Below are positions 8,139 through 17,482 of a DNA stretch of 64,000 bases, piece by piece. A program made the translations under genes and the position numbers. The DNA comes from Maritalea sp049801075 (lineage in GTDB: Bacteria; Pseudomonadota; Alphaproteobacteria; Rhizobiales; Devosiaceae): assembly GCF_049801075.1 (NCBI RefSeq), contig NZ_JBNAGG010000001.1, positions 62,001 to 126,000 on the forward strand, read 5' to 3'. The notes beneath the pieces were generated by a model, which was given only the letters and a program-made list of their open reading frames with translations, did no database searches and was not told the DNA's origin. Positions within the stretch are counted from its first letter, which is position 1. Every line of letters begins with the position of its first letter.

Positions 8139-8666
8139 CTAGTCGAGGCCCACAATCTTGCTGCGCCGCTCCATTAGTATCACATCACGCCATTTTCCTG
8201 CCATATGCCCATAGGCCATTTTGCCAATCGCCTTGCGTCTACCGATGGTTTCAAAGCCCGCCTTGGCGTGCAGGGCAATGCTTGCAGGGTTTTCAGGGAA
8301 AATGTGGGCAAACAGCGTCCAAAACCCCTTTTTTTCAGATTCACCAATAATCTCCTGCATCAGGGCGCTGCCCACGCCGCGACCACGGGCTTGGAGATGG
8401 AGATAGATTGAGATTTCGCCGACTCCGGCATAGACAGCGCGTGGCGAACTTGGGGCAATGCTTGCCCAGCCCAAAATGATGTCGTTCGCACAGGCAAGGA
8501 ACGCAAGGCTGCGGCCAGTCAGATAGTTCGTCTCAAATTCCGGCCAAGTCAGCGCCGTTTCCCTGAACGACGCGTGACCGGTATCGAGGCCCATTTTGTG
8601 GATTTGAGCGATTTGTTCGCCGTCTGCCGGGGTGGGCCTTCGGAAGGATAGGTTTGCTTGGCTCAT
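8139..8666 (-). CDS. GNAT acetyltransferase, phosphinothricin-acetyltransferase type
   Basis: A 175-residue single GNAT domain resembling the PAT/MnaT (YncA) group, which N-acetylate phosphinothricin, methionine sulfoximine or methionine-like amino acids. Visible are the N-terminal RRPTPADGEQIAQIHKMGLDTGHASFRE, the acetyl-CoA loop QARGRGVGSALMQEI (about 92-106), and the C-terminal NPASIALHAKAGFETIGRRKAIGKMAYGHMAGKWRDVILMER, whose KWRDV is typical of this subfamily. Exact substrate unknown. It lies 49 bases downstream of the GntP-like permease on the same strand and may share its transcript. Confidence 0.85.
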   Translation of the reverse strand: MSQANLSFRRPTPADGEQIAQIHKMGLDTGHASFRETALTWPEFETNYLTGRSLAFLACANDIILGWASIAPSSPRAVYAGVGEISIYLHLQARGRGVGSALMQEIIGESEKKGFWTLFAHIFPENPASIALHAKAGFETIGRRKAIGKMAYGHMAGKWRDVILMERRSKIVGLD

Positions 8667-8715
8667 AAACGGCCTCCTACTTGCTCTTATCGTCGCTGAT
8701 GGCGATGGTTTCGCA

Positions 8716-9951
8716 CTAAATCCACTGACTGATCAGCCACAGCAAGAACAGTCCTGTCAGAGCTTGCAAAACGGCACCACCGCTTAACACAAATATTGCA
8801 TGGCGTTCCGAGGTGACTTTTGTCAGCGCGTCGCGTCGCACCAACCAATAGAAGCTATCATTGGGCAGAATTGCAATAAATGATCCGAGGCAAATAGCAA
8901 ATGTTGCAATTATAGGTGAGATTTGCGCCGCGGAGATGATTGGGGCAGTGACTGGAGCAATGGCGGCAAAAGTCGCGAGGCTTGAGCCTTGGATCAATTT
9001 GAACAGCATTGTCAGGGCAAAGAGATAGAAGATGAGGTTTGGCCCAGTGGCGCTTTGTGCAAAAGCGCTGATGTCCAGTTGGCTGGTTAATATCGCACCA
9101 AAGGCACTTGCGGCGCCGATCATCAACAAAAGCACGGCTGTTCGCCGGCTGGCCTGTTCTAAGCAGGGACGCCATTCAGAGGCAGGCAATTGGCCTAGCG
9201 TGAACAGTGCAGCGACGATTAGCGCGCCTTTGGGTTGTGTGATGAAATCGACGATTGGCAAGGCGGAAAAGTCAGTGATCAGCCCGATGGCAACAAGGCC
9301 GAGTAGCACGGCAAATGGACCGATCGTTTTTGTCCAATTGGCTTTGCTGTCTGAGACATTATTGGCGTTTGGATTGGGGGCGATGTCGTTCGGTAAGGAG
9401 ATGGCCCGCACCCAAAGCAGTCCGACAAGCCAAACCGGAAGCGCAATCCCGAAGCCCAGCCACACTAGGCTGGGATCGTTTTGCGCGCCTAATGTGGTGG
9501 CCACCAATAAAGGACCTGCGGGGAACAATAGTTTGAAGCCGGCATAGGCGCCAAATGCGATGCTTAGCTTATTGCGTGTGTTGTTTTGTGCTGCTGGCGA
9601 GAGGGCGGCGTAGGCAGTATCTGGGCAAACCATGCCCGCACCAGATATTGGGGCAAGGCCAATCATTGCATTGATGGCGTGAGGAGACCCAGATTGATTA
9701 AACATGCCCAATGCTGCTGCCATGGTGAAAGCGGGCAAGAGGATCAATGCAAATTCGCCCAAGGCGCTGCCAAATCCCGTGTTGAAACGCGAAATCGTTT
9801 CTTGGGCACTCAGGCCCGTGAAAAATGCCAATGCTAGGGTTATGCCAATCATCCAAAAGATAAATGGGATGTCCCTTATCACCTTCCAGAGCGAAGATGA
9901 TTTGATGGCATTGGATGATGTCGTGGTGGGCTGCGCATTGGTATCTGACAT
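8716..9951 (-). CDS. GntP-like permease (gluconate/organic anion:H+ symporter type)
   Basis: A 411-residue inner-membrane protein with about 10-12 hydrophobic segments beginning near residue 28 after a polar Ser/Thr/Asn-rich N-terminus. The C-terminal half has SSLATFAAIAPVTAPIISAA and ICLGSFIAILPNDSFYWLVRRDAL, where the NDSxxW element recalls the GntP family. Substrate unknown; family members carry gluconate, glycerate or other hydroxy acids. Start is the ATG preceded by a GGAAC site. It is divergent from a LysR regulator 82 bases away, the usual pairing of a LysR protein with its target. Confidence 0.75.
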   Translation of the reverse strand: MSDTNAQPTTTSSNAIKSSSLWKVIRDIPFIFWMIGITLALAFFTGLSAQETISRFNTGFGSALGEFALILLPAFTMAAALGMFNQSGSPHAINAMIGLAPISGAGMVCPDTAYAALSPAAQNNTRNKLSIAFGAYAGFKLLFPAGPLLVATTLGAQNDPSLVWLGFGIALPVWLVGLLWVRAISLPNDIAPNPNANNVSDSKANWTKTIGPFAVLLGLVAIGLITDFSALPIVDFITQPKGALIVAALFTLGQLPASEWRPCLEQASRRTAVLLLMIGAASAFGAILTSQLDISAFAQSATGPNLIFYLFALTMLFKLIQGSSLATFAAIAPVTAPIISAAQISPIIATFAICLGSFIAILPNDSFYWLVRRDALTKVTSERHAIFVLSGGAVLQALTGLFLLWLISQWI

Positions 9952-9964
9952 TTTGTATCGGTTC

Positions 9965-9989
9965 CTATAATATGCTCAGCTTATGATAG
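9965..9989. promoter_or_regulatory. Candidate LysR operator between permease and regulator
   Basis: In the 82-base intergenic region, CTATAA (9965-9970) and TTAT (9981-9984) plus ATAG (9986-9989) form an imperfect palindrome containing ATAA-N10-TTAT, compatible with a LysR-type box. It is close to the permease start, where activation or repression of that gene would be expected. Inferred from position and symmetry only. Confidence 0.35.
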
Positions 9990-10033
9990 TTGTTGGATAG
10001 TCCTGTTAAAAATGAGAAAAAGAGAGGCTTTGC

Positions 10034-10933
10034 ATGAGTTTTACTCATAATGACCGTGGGATGATGCGGGCGCTCGAGGTCTTTGAAGTATCAGCACGGT
10101 TGGGCAACTTCACCGCAGCTGCTGCTGAGTTGGGCATTACGCAGAGTGCTGTCAGTCGACAAATTGCTGATCTTGAAGCTCGATTGTCGATTGGTTTATT
10201 TTCCCGATCAGGCCCAAATCTCGCTTTGACCCCACAAGGGCGTGAATTGGCGGAGGGCGTGACCGCGGGTCTTCGGCAAATTTCCCATGCGTTGGCCAAA
10301 ATTCGCACACCGACTGACCACATTGTGACCCTGTCCATGTTGCCTTCAGTTGCGGCGAAATGGTTTTCACCGCGCTTGGGTCAATTTGTGGCCGCGCACC
10401 CGGATTTGGATTTGCGCATCAGTGTGGGGCGTCACTTGGTGGATTTTCGTGCGGAGAATATCGATGCTGCAATTCGATATGGGCGTGGCGATTGGCCGTT
10501 TCTTCATGCGACATTACTTGCGAAGGAACAGGTTTTTCCAGTGTGCACTGCCGCGTATGCGCAACAACATGGTTTGAATACGCCAACTGATTTGGTGCGC
10601 GCAAACCTATTGCATACCGACATTATTGACGATTGGGCGGCCTGGTTTAAGGCGGCGAATTGTTCGGTTGAAATGTCTAGTCGTTCGCCACGCATGGAAG
10701 ACGACAATGCGGTGCTTCAGGCGGCGTTGTCGGGTCAGGGGGTGGCGCTTGGGCGCTCAGTGTTGGTTGCCGATGATTTGACTGCCGGGCGGTTGGTGGC
10801 GCCCTTTGGGATGCGCATTCCAGCCAGCTATGATTATTGGTTTGTTTATCAGGCAGAGAAGGTGCCAACACCAGCGCTCAAACAGGTGAAGCGCTGGGTC
10901 ATTGATGCGTTTGAAGCGATGAAGGACGCCTAG
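10034..10933 (+). CDS. LysR family transcriptional regulator
   Basis: A 299-residue LysR protein. The N-terminal winged helix reads ALEVFEVSARLGNFTAAAAELGITQSAVSRQIADLEARLSIGLFSRSGPNLALTPQGRELAEGV, close to the GcvA/AmpR-type pattern. The effector domain begins near residue 95 with VTLSMLPSVAAKWFSPRLGQFVAAHPDLDLRI and contains YGRGDWP, also typical of the GcvA-like group. It probably controls the divergent GntP-like permease, with a substrate-related effector. Its TAG stop overlaps the convergent DUF983 stop codon by 4 bases in all (CTAG). Confidence 0.93.
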   Translation: MSFTHNDRGMMRALEVFEVSARLGNFTAAAAELGITQSAVSRQIADLEARLSIGLFSRSGPNLALTPQGRELAEGVTAGLRQISHALAKIRTPTDHIVTLSMLPSVAAKWFSPRLGQFVAAHPDLDLRISVGRHLVDFRAENIDAAIRYGRGDWPFLHATLLAKEQVFPVCTAAYAQQHGLNTPTDLVRANLLHTDIIDDWAAWFKAANCSVEMSSRSPRMEDDNAVLQAALSGQGVALGRSVLVADDLTAGRLVAPFGMRIPASYDYWFVYQAEKVPTPALKQVKRWVIDAFEAMKDA

Positions 10934-11346
10934 CGGCCGTCAATTTCATCAGTATGTTCAGGGTCAAACCCATGCAGATAGGTGGCCCACTGGATGGCCA
11001 CAACGCTGCCTTTAATGGAAGGAAGCATTGCTAAGGACGAGAAAAGCGCCATTGGCACAAAAACATAGAGATAGAGCATTGGGTCCCACTCATACGCCAT
11101 ATCGATATGCAGAATCGCGCCAACAATGATGTGACCCACGATGGCCATGGTGATGTATGGCGGGGCATCGTCTGCGCGATGGTGATACAGTTCTTCACCG
11201 CATTTTGGGCAAGTGTCGTTCACCTTCAAATAGGCGCGGAACAGCTTGCCTTCACCACATTTAGGGCATTTGCATTTCATGCCGTTTTTCATGGCAGACC
11301 AAATCGATCGTTTTGGTTTAATGCCAGTTGTCATCTCTAAACTCAT
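10930..11346 (-). CDS. DUF983 membrane protein with zinc ribbon
   Basis: A 138-residue protein of the DUF983 family. Residues 24-50 hold two CxxC pairs (CKCPKCGEGKLF and CPKCGEEL), a likely zinc ribbon, followed by ADDAPPYITMAIVGHIIVGAI and a second hydrophobic segment MLYLYVFVPMALFSSLAMLP, so it is a small inner-membrane protein. Function unknown. Its ATG overlaps the rnr stop by 4 bases (ATGA), which indicates co-translation with RNase R; the rnr-DUF983 pair is common in Rhizobiales. Confidence 0.88.
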   Translation of the reverse strand: MSLEMTTGIKPKRSIWSAMKNGMKCKCPKCGEGKLFRAYLKVNDTCPKCGEELYHHRADDAPPYITMAIVGHIIVGAILHIDMAYEWDPMLYLYVFVPMALFSSLAMLPSIKGSVVAIQWATYLHGFDPEHTDEIDGR

Positions 11347-13661
11347 CTTGCACTCCGTTTGCCGCGTTTACGGGCAAATCCTTTGGATTTTTTCCCAAAG
11401 GAACGTTTGGGACGGCCCCGGCCAATCGGCCTGGTCTTTTCGCCCTTTGACAGCATCTCAAAGCGCAAAGACCCAGCCAAAGGTTCAGCTTCCATAAGCC
11501 GAACCTCAACTTGATCGCCAATGCGGAACCGCTCTCCTGTGCGTTCCCCTATCAGAGCTTGTTGCGACTCATCGTGAACGAAATAGTCGGTGCCAAGCGT
11601 TGAAGCTGGTATAAAACCATCTGCGCCGGTTTTATCCAATCGGACAAATAGTCCCGCCCCAATAACACCGGAAATGCGTCCATTAAAACGCGCGCCAAGC
11701 TGGTCGGCGAGGAAGTATGCCAATAGCCGATCGCTGGTTTCCCGCTCGGCCAACATGGCTCGGCGTTCGGTCATGGAGATTTGCTCCCCAATGCCAGCAA
11801 GCTTGCTTTCTGCGCCCGGGTGCAGCCCATCTTGGCCCAATTGAAGCGCTGAAACCAACGCACGGTGGACGATCAAATCGGCGTAGCGACGAATCGGCGA
11901 CGTGAAGTGCGCATAGCGGCGGAGATTTAGGCCAAAATGCCCGTAATTTTCATTGGTATATTCCGCCTGCGCTTGAGAGCGCAGCACCAATTCATTGACC
12001 ATATGCGGATTTTCGGTGTTCGCCGCTTGCGCCAGCACTTTGTTGAAATGCATTGGCTTTACATTTTCGCCGACTGAGAGATTTATGTCCAAGCTGGCGA
12101 GTGATTCTTTCAGGCCAATCAGCTTTTGCTGCGATGGAGCATCGTGCACGCGATAGAGCAGGGGCGACTTTTTCGCCTCTAGTGTCTCTGCAGCAGCGAC
12201 GTTGGCTTGAATCATCATTTCTTCGATTAAGCGGTGGGCTGTCAGCCGTTCAGGCACAAACACGTCTTCCACAAACCCATCTGCGTTCAGGCGGATGCGG
12301 CGTTCGGGCAAGTCCAATGCCAGCGGCGAGCGTTCCTTTTGCGCCTTCTCCAGCGCTGCATAGGCGGCGAACAGCGGCTTGAGGATTGGTTCCAGCAAGG
12401 GAGCGGTTTTCTCATCTGGATGCCCGTCTATGGCCGTTTGCGCTTGTTGATAGCTCAGCTTTGCGGCCGAGCGCATCAACACGCGGTGGAAATGGTGGTC
12501 GAGCTTTTTGCCGTCTTTATCAATCTTGATGATCAAGCCCATGGCAGCGCGATTTTCGCCTTCCACCAACGAACAGAGATTGTTTGAAATCCGCTCGGGT
12601 AACATCGGCACCACTTGGTCAGGGAAATAGACCGAGTTGCCCCGAATAAGCGCTTCCTTATCCATCGCCGAGTCGGGCCGCACATAGTTGGCGACGTCTG
12701 CAATGGCGATATAGATCAAAAAGCCGCCTTCATTAGCGGGATCATCGTCCGATTCTGCATAAACCGCATCATCATGATCTTTTGCGTCGGCAGGGTCGAT
12801 GGTGACAATCGGAACATCGCGCCAGTCTTCGCGGCCTTCCAGATCAGCGGCAACTTGTGCCTCTGCTTCGTCCAAAACGGATTTCGGAAAGCGATAGGGA
12901 ATATCATGATTGTGCAGGGCGATCAGGCTGATGGCCTTTTCGCTTTTTGGATTGCCGATTATGCCCGATACGCGTGCGCGCGGCACCATCAGGCGACCAG
13001 ATACGAATTGCTCAACTTCCACCAAGTCGCCTTCTTTGGCATCGCCAAGGTCGCCTTTGTGGATTTGCATCTCTTTGCCCTTGCGATCCACCGGGATCAG
13101 GCGGGCACCTTTGTCTGTCATCCGAACAATGCCAATATTGGCTTTTTTCGGTTTATCCAGCACCTTCATGGGACGTGCTGTATAGATGGGGTCTTTGTTT
13201 TCGTCGCGGTCAATGCGCGCCAACACCCGGTCACCCGGAGCAGGGACTGCACGATCTTTCTTGCCGACTGAGATTAAAACACGTGGGCGATTTTCCTGAT
13301 CGCCATCCCATTTGGCGGGGTAGCCGATCATGTGTTCAGTGTCCGCATCCAGTGGGATTTCGATCACCGTCACAGAGGGCAATTCTGCAACAGGGTGATA
13401 TTTCTTTTTATCCCGCGTCAGCAGGCCATCTTCTTCCATCTCTTTGAGCAGAGCTTTGAAGATGATCCGATCATCGCCACGAATACCAAAAGCCTTAGCG
13501 AGGTCGCGTTTGCTCGCATGGTTCGGATAGCGAACAATGTAATCCACGACCTCTTCGCGCGTTGGCATGGTGCCATCGCGATTTTGTTTGGCGCGGAAGT
13601 TTGGTTTTTGCCGCGCCTCTGGTGATTGCTTCAGGCGTGACGTTTTATCTTTCCGTGCCAT
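11343..13661 (-). CDS. rnr: Ribonuclease R
   Basis: A 772-residue 3'-5' exoribonuclease of the RNase II/RNB family that degrades structured RNA. Order of domains: N-terminal winged helix (PTREEVVDYIVRYPNHASKRDLAKAFGI), cold-shock domains, RNB catalytic domain from about residue 260 with VTIDPADAKDHDDAVYAE (metal-binding Asp cluster) and RISNNLCSLVEGENRAAMGL, then an S1 domain (FNGRISGVIGAGLFVRLDKTGADGFI) and a basic tail GKKSKGFARKRGKRSAR. It follows topA by 9 bases. Confidence 0.96.
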   Translation of the reverse strand: MARKDKTSRLKQSPEARQKPNFRAKQNRDGTMPTREEVVDYIVRYPNHASKRDLAKAFGIRGDDRIIFKALLKEMEEDGLLTRDKKKYHPVAELPSVTVIEIPLDADTEHMIGYPAKWDGDQENRPRVLISVGKKDRAVPAPGDRVLARIDRDENKDPIYTARPMKVLDKPKKANIGIVRMTDKGARLIPVDRKGKEMQIHKGDLGDAKEGDLVEVEQFVSGRLMVPRARVSGIIGNPKSEKAISLIALHNHDIPYRFPKSVLDEAEAQVAADLEGREDWRDVPIVTIDPADAKDHDDAVYAESDDDPANEGGFLIYIAIADVANYVRPDSAMDKEALIRGNSVYFPDQVVPMLPERISNNLCSLVEGENRAAMGLIIKIDKDGKKLDHHFHRVLMRSAAKLSYQQAQTAIDGHPDEKTAPLLEPILKPLFAAYAALEKAQKERSPLALDLPERRIRLNADGFVEDVFVPERLTAHRLIEEMMIQANVAAAETLEAKKSPLLYRVHDAPSQQKLIGLKESLASLDINLSVGENVKPMHFNKVLAQAANTENPHMVNELVLRSQAQAEYTNENYGHFGLNLRRYAHFTSPIRRYADLIVHRALVSALQLGQDGLHPGAESKLAGIGEQISMTERRAMLAERETSDRLLAYFLADQLGARFNGRISGVIGAGLFVRLDKTGADGFIPASTLGTDYFVHDESQQALIGERTGERFRIGDQVEVRLMEAEPLAGSLRFEMLSKGEKTRPIGRGRPKRSFGKKSKGFARKRGKRSAR

Positions 13662-13670
13662 TTCAATCCT

Positions 13671-16211
13671 TTATGATTTCGCCGCAGCCTTTTTCTTCGC
13701 TGGTGCTTTTTTCTTGGCGGGTGCCTTGCGTTTCTTTGCTGGGCCTTTTGCTGCCTTTGCAGCGATCAGTTCCAGCGCCTGTTCCATGGTTACAGATTGT
13801 GGTTCTGTATCCTTTGGCAGGGTGGCGTTGATTTTGCCGTGATTGACATAAGGCCCATAGCGTCCGTCCTTCACGGTGACTGCGCCACCATCCGGATGGT
13901 CGCCCAGTTCCTTCAGGGTCTGGGCCGCACCGCGGCGGCCACCTTTAGCTGCTTTTTCAGCCAAAACGGAAACCGCACGGTTGAGGCCAACGCTGAATAC
14001 TTCTTCGATGTCTGAGAGGTTGGCGTAGGTGCCGTCATGCAACACAAACGGCCCATAGCGCCCAAGACCTGCTGTGATCATTTTGCCGGTTTCGGGGTGC
14101 TCACCCACGTCGCGTGGCAAGGAGATCAGTTTGACTGCTTTTTCGAGGTCAATGCTGTCTGGTGTCCAACCTTTTGGTAGGCCAGAACGCTTCTTCTCAC
14201 CGTCGATTTCCATTTCGAGATAGGGGCCGAAGCGACCCTTTTTCAATTCAATGTCCACGCCAAATTCTGGGTGCTGGCCAACAACACCTGTGCCGTCTGC
14301 GCCACCAGCTTCACCAGTGGCGCTTTCGCCCAATTGGCGTGTGTGGTTACATTCCGGATAGTTCGAACAGCCGATAAAGGCGCCATAGCGGCCCACCTTG
14401 AGGGACAATTGTCCGGAATCACAATCTGGGCATTTGCGCGGATCGCTTCCATCTTCCTTTGGCGGGAAGATATGGTCGCCTAGAAGCGCGTTCAGCGCAT
14501 CCAAAACCTCTGACACGCGCAGATCTTTAATCTCAGTGACATGGGCATTAAAGTCACGCCAGAAATCGACCAGAACGTTTTTATAGTCGATCTCGCCAGC
14601 AGAAATTTGGTCAAGCTGCTCTTCAAGATTAGCGGTGAAGCTATATTCCACATAGCGCTCAAAGAAGCTTTGCAAAAATGCAGTTACCAGACGGCCACGG
14701 TCTTCTGGGATAAGCGTGCGCTTTTCCAATCGCACATAGTCGCGATTTTGCAGCACTCCCAATGTCGCCGCATAGGTAGATGGACGGCCAATGCCAAGCT
14801 CTTCCATCTTTTTAATAAGGCTCGCCTCGGTAAAGCGGGCAGGTGGTTGGGTGAAATGCTGTTCGATTTCACATTTCTTCAGCGCCGGGCTATCGCCTAC
14901 GGCCAAAGGCGGCAATTCACGGCTGTTTTCATCGTCTTTTTCGGTGGTTGAAACACCATATAGGGACATAAAGCCTGGGAACGTGGTGACCGAACCAACC
15001 GCGCGCAATGTGATTTGGTCTTTTGCGCCCAACACCTCGATGTCAGCTGTTGTGCGCTCCATTTCGGCAGCGCGCATTTGGCTGGCCATGGTACGCTTCC
15101 ACACCAGCTCATAAAGCTTGGCTTGGTCGGCTTCCAAATTCTTTGTGTCTTTAGGGTTGCGCGACAAATCGGTGGGGCGGATCGCCTCGTGCGCCTCTTG
15201 TGCGTTCTTCGCCTTAGACTGATAGATGCGCGGCTTTTCCGGCACATAATGTGTGCCAAATTCTTTTTCGATCTGCGCGCGTGTCGCGTTGATTGCTTCC
15301 GGAGCGATCTGCACACCATCGGTACGCATATAGGTGATCAAGCCAGCCTCATAGAGGCGCTGTGCCACTTGCATGGTGCGCGATGGGGAAAACCCTAAGC
15401 GGCTCGATGCATCCTGTTGCATGGTTGAGGTGGTGAACGGCGCATATGGATTGCGCTTGGTCGGTTTATTCTCAACCGATTTAACTTGCAGATTGCCCGC
15501 TTGGATTGCACCGCGAATATCCGCAGCTTGTGCTTCTGTGGCAATGTCCAGCTTGTCTGTCTTTTTTCCATTCAATGCATAAAGGCGCGTCTCGAAATCT
15601 TTGCCGCCCTGATTGAGCGTGCTTGTAACGCTCCAATATTCTTGCGGCTTAAACTTTTCGATTTCTTCTTCGCGTTCACACACAAGGCGCAGTGCCACAG
15701 ATTGCACGCGGCCCGCAGAGCGAGAGCCAGGCAATTTGCGCCACAGCACTGGCGAGAGGGTAAAGCCCACAAGATAGTCCAGCGCGCGGCGGGCGAGATA
15801 GGCATCAACCAACGGCGTGTCGAGTTCGCGTGGCTTTTGCATCGCATCCAAAATGGCTTTTTTGGTGATCGCGTTGAACACCACGCGGCTGACCTTTTTG
15901 TCTTTCAGCGCTTTTTTCTGTTTCAGCACTTCCAATACGTGCCAAGAAATCGCTTCACCTTCGCGGTCAGGGTCAGTCGCGAGAATCAGTTCGTCTGCGG
16001 CCTTGGTGGCCTTGGTGATTTCAGTAAGACGTTTTTTTGAGGCAGCGTCGACTTCCCATTTCATTGCGAAATCATCTTCTGGATCAACAGATCCATCTTT
16101 AGATGGCAAATCGCGCACGTGGCCAAATGAAGCCAAAACTTCATAGTCTTTGCCCAAATATTTATTAATGGTTTTTGCTTTCGCAGGGCTTTCGACAATC
16201 ACCAGCTTCAT
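13671..16211 (-). CDS. topA: DNA topoisomerase I
   Basis: An 846-residue type IA topoisomerase relaxing negative supercoils. The Toprim domain opens the protein (MKLVIVESPAKAKTINKYLG) with ATDPDREGEAISWH at 78-91. The catalytic tyrosine is Tyr294 in LITYMRTDGV. One tetracysteine zinc finger (CPDCDSG...GCSNYPEC) is followed by repeats with GRYGPFV/GRYGPYV signatures. It ends in a Lys/Ala/Pro-rich tail (from about 815), as in many alphaproteobacterial TopA proteins. First gene of topA-rnr-DUF983. Confidence 0.97.
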   Translation of the reverse strand: MKLVIVESPAKAKTINKYLGKDYEVLASFGHVRDLPSKDGSVDPEDDFAMKWEVDAASKKRLTEITKATKAADELILATDPDREGEAISWHVLEVLKQKKALKDKKVSRVVFNAITKKAILDAMQKPRELDTPLVDAYLARRALDYLVGFTLSPVLWRKLPGSRSAGRVQSVALRLVCEREEEIEKFKPQEYWSVTSTLNQGGKDFETRLYALNGKKTDKLDIATEAQAADIRGAIQAGNLQVKSVENKPTKRNPYAPFTTSTMQQDASSRLGFSPSRTMQVAQRLYEAGLITYMRTDGVQIAPEAINATRAQIEKEFGTHYVPEKPRIYQSKAKNAQEAHEAIRPTDLSRNPKDTKNLEADQAKLYELVWKRTMASQMRAAEMERTTADIEVLGAKDQITLRAVGSVTTFPGFMSLYGVSTTEKDDENSRELPPLAVGDSPALKKCEIEQHFTQPPARFTEASLIKKMEELGIGRPSTYAATLGVLQNRDYVRLEKRTLIPEDRGRLVTAFLQSFFERYVEYSFTANLEEQLDQISAGEIDYKNVLVDFWRDFNAHVTEIKDLRVSEVLDALNALLGDHIFPPKEDGSDPRKCPDCDSGQLSLKVGRYGAFIGCSNYPECNHTRQLGESATGEAGGADGTGVVGQHPEFGVDIELKKGRFGPYLEMEIDGEKKRSGLPKGWTPDSIDLEKAVKLISLPRDVGEHPETGKMITAGLGRYGPFVLHDGTYANLSDIEEVFSVGLNRAVSVLAEKAAKGGRRGAAQTLKELGDHPDGGAVTVKDGRYGPYVNHGKINATLPKDTEPQSVTMEQALELIAAKAAKGPAKKRKAPAKKKAPAKKKAAAKS

Positions 16212-16339
16212 TCAAATGGTCCTCAGGTCCTAACGTCAAATCGGCGGCAACATGGTCTTGCTTTGGTCCAATTGTCAATGACCAAACAAAATTGTGCTGC
16301 TTTTGTTTATTCGGAATGAAGGCGTCTTTGGATCAGATT

Positions 16340-17473
16340 TTAAGGGCGCAAGGCCACCAATTGGCCTGCGGATCGTTCAAGGCGTCCAGCAATTTCCAAA
16401 TCCAACAGCACGGTCGAAACAATTGCGACAGGCAAGTCCGTATGGCGCACAATATCATCAATCGGCGTCGGTGTGAGATTTAACGCACTTAATACCTGTT
16501 CGGTTGCATCTGGCGACTGCTGAATCGTTGTATAAGTGGGGGCAAATTCGTCTTCTTGCAAGAAGCTTTGCTGCGGCGTCCGGCCGCGCTCTTGCACTTC
16601 TTGTAAAATGTCGTCCGCATGGCGGACCAATGTTGCGCCGTCGCGAATTAGTTTATTGCCGCCTTCAGCTCTTGGATCCATAGGAAAACCGGGCAGGGCC
16701 ATCACGTCGCGATTTTGTTCCAGCGCCATACGCGCCGTGATCAACGATCCAGAGCGGATCGCGGCCTCAATGACGACCACACCCAGCGATAGGCCGGAAA
16801 CAATCCGGTTGCGGCGTGGAAAATCTTGCGCGCGCGGCACACTGCCAAAGGCTCGCTCCGTCATCAATATGCCTTTGTGGCGAAGGATGTTGCGTGCAAG
16901 CTCGATATTGCTTTCGGGATAGATATGATCAATGCCGCCTGCGAAAACAGCGATAGTTCCCGTTTGGAGGGAAGCCGCGTGCGCTGCGGCATCAATGCCT
17001 TTTGCCAAGCCGGATGCAATCACATAGCCAGCTTCTCCTAATTGATGAGAGATTTGTTTTGTCATGCTGGTGCCTGCTGCGCTCGCATTGCGGGCACCTA
17101 CCACGGCGATTGATGGCTTGCTCAACAATTCAGGATTGCCAAGCAGAGTAAGTACTGGTGGGGCGTCGGCGATTTGCTTGAGTGGTTCGGGATATTCAGG
17201 GTCGATCAATGTGAGCAAGCGGGCACCAAATTTTTGCGTGCGCTCAATCTCGTCTTCGATCTTATCGATGGAGGCTAGGCGGATGGCGCGTTTGGCATTT
17301 GAGCCCTTGATCAAATCGGGTAGGGCTTCCAGCGCATTACCAGCAGAGCCAAAGCGGTTGATCAGCCGCTTGAACATGGCGGGACCAACATTGTCTGAGC
17401 GGATCAGGCGAAGCCAGTCAAATATTTGCTGATCGTTATTGGTTTTCGTGGTGCCGTCCATTAGCGGCACCAT
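16340..17473 (-). CDS. dprA: DNA-processing protein DprA
   Basis: A 377-residue DprA/Smf protein, which loads RecA onto single-stranded DNA during transformation. It has an N-terminal SAM-like region (WLRLIRSDNVGPAMFKRLINRFG), the extended Rossmann core (VVGARNASAAGT, SGLAKGIDAAAH, FAGGIDHIYPESN, RNRIVSGLSLGVVVIEA, SGSLITARMALEQNRDVMALPG) and a C-terminal winged helix (VLSALNLTPTPIDDIVRHTDLPVAIVSTVLLDLEIAGRLER). Start could be the ATG at 17473 or the one at 17461 (MDGTTK). Last gene of the pyrB operon, 9 bases after plsY. Confidence 0.94.
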   Translation of the reverse strand: MVPLMDGTTKTNNDQQIFDWLRLIRSDNVGPAMFKRLINRFGSAGNALEALPDLIKGSNAKRAIRLASIDKIEDEIERTQKFGARLLTLIDPEYPEPLKQIADAPPVLTLLGNPELLSKPSIAVVGARNASAAGTSMTKQISHQLGEAGYVIASGLAKGIDAAAHAASLQTGTIAVFAGGIDHIYPESNIELARNILRHKGILMTERAFGSVPRAQDFPRRNRIVSGLSLGVVVIEAAIRSGSLITARMALEQNRDVMALPGFPMDPRAEGGNKLIRDGATLVRHADDILQEVQERGRTPQQSFLQEDEFAPTYTTIQQSPDATEQVLSALNLTPTPIDDIVRHTDLPVAIVSTVLLDLEIAGRLERSAGQLVALRP

Positions 17474-17482
17474 ATAGATTGG

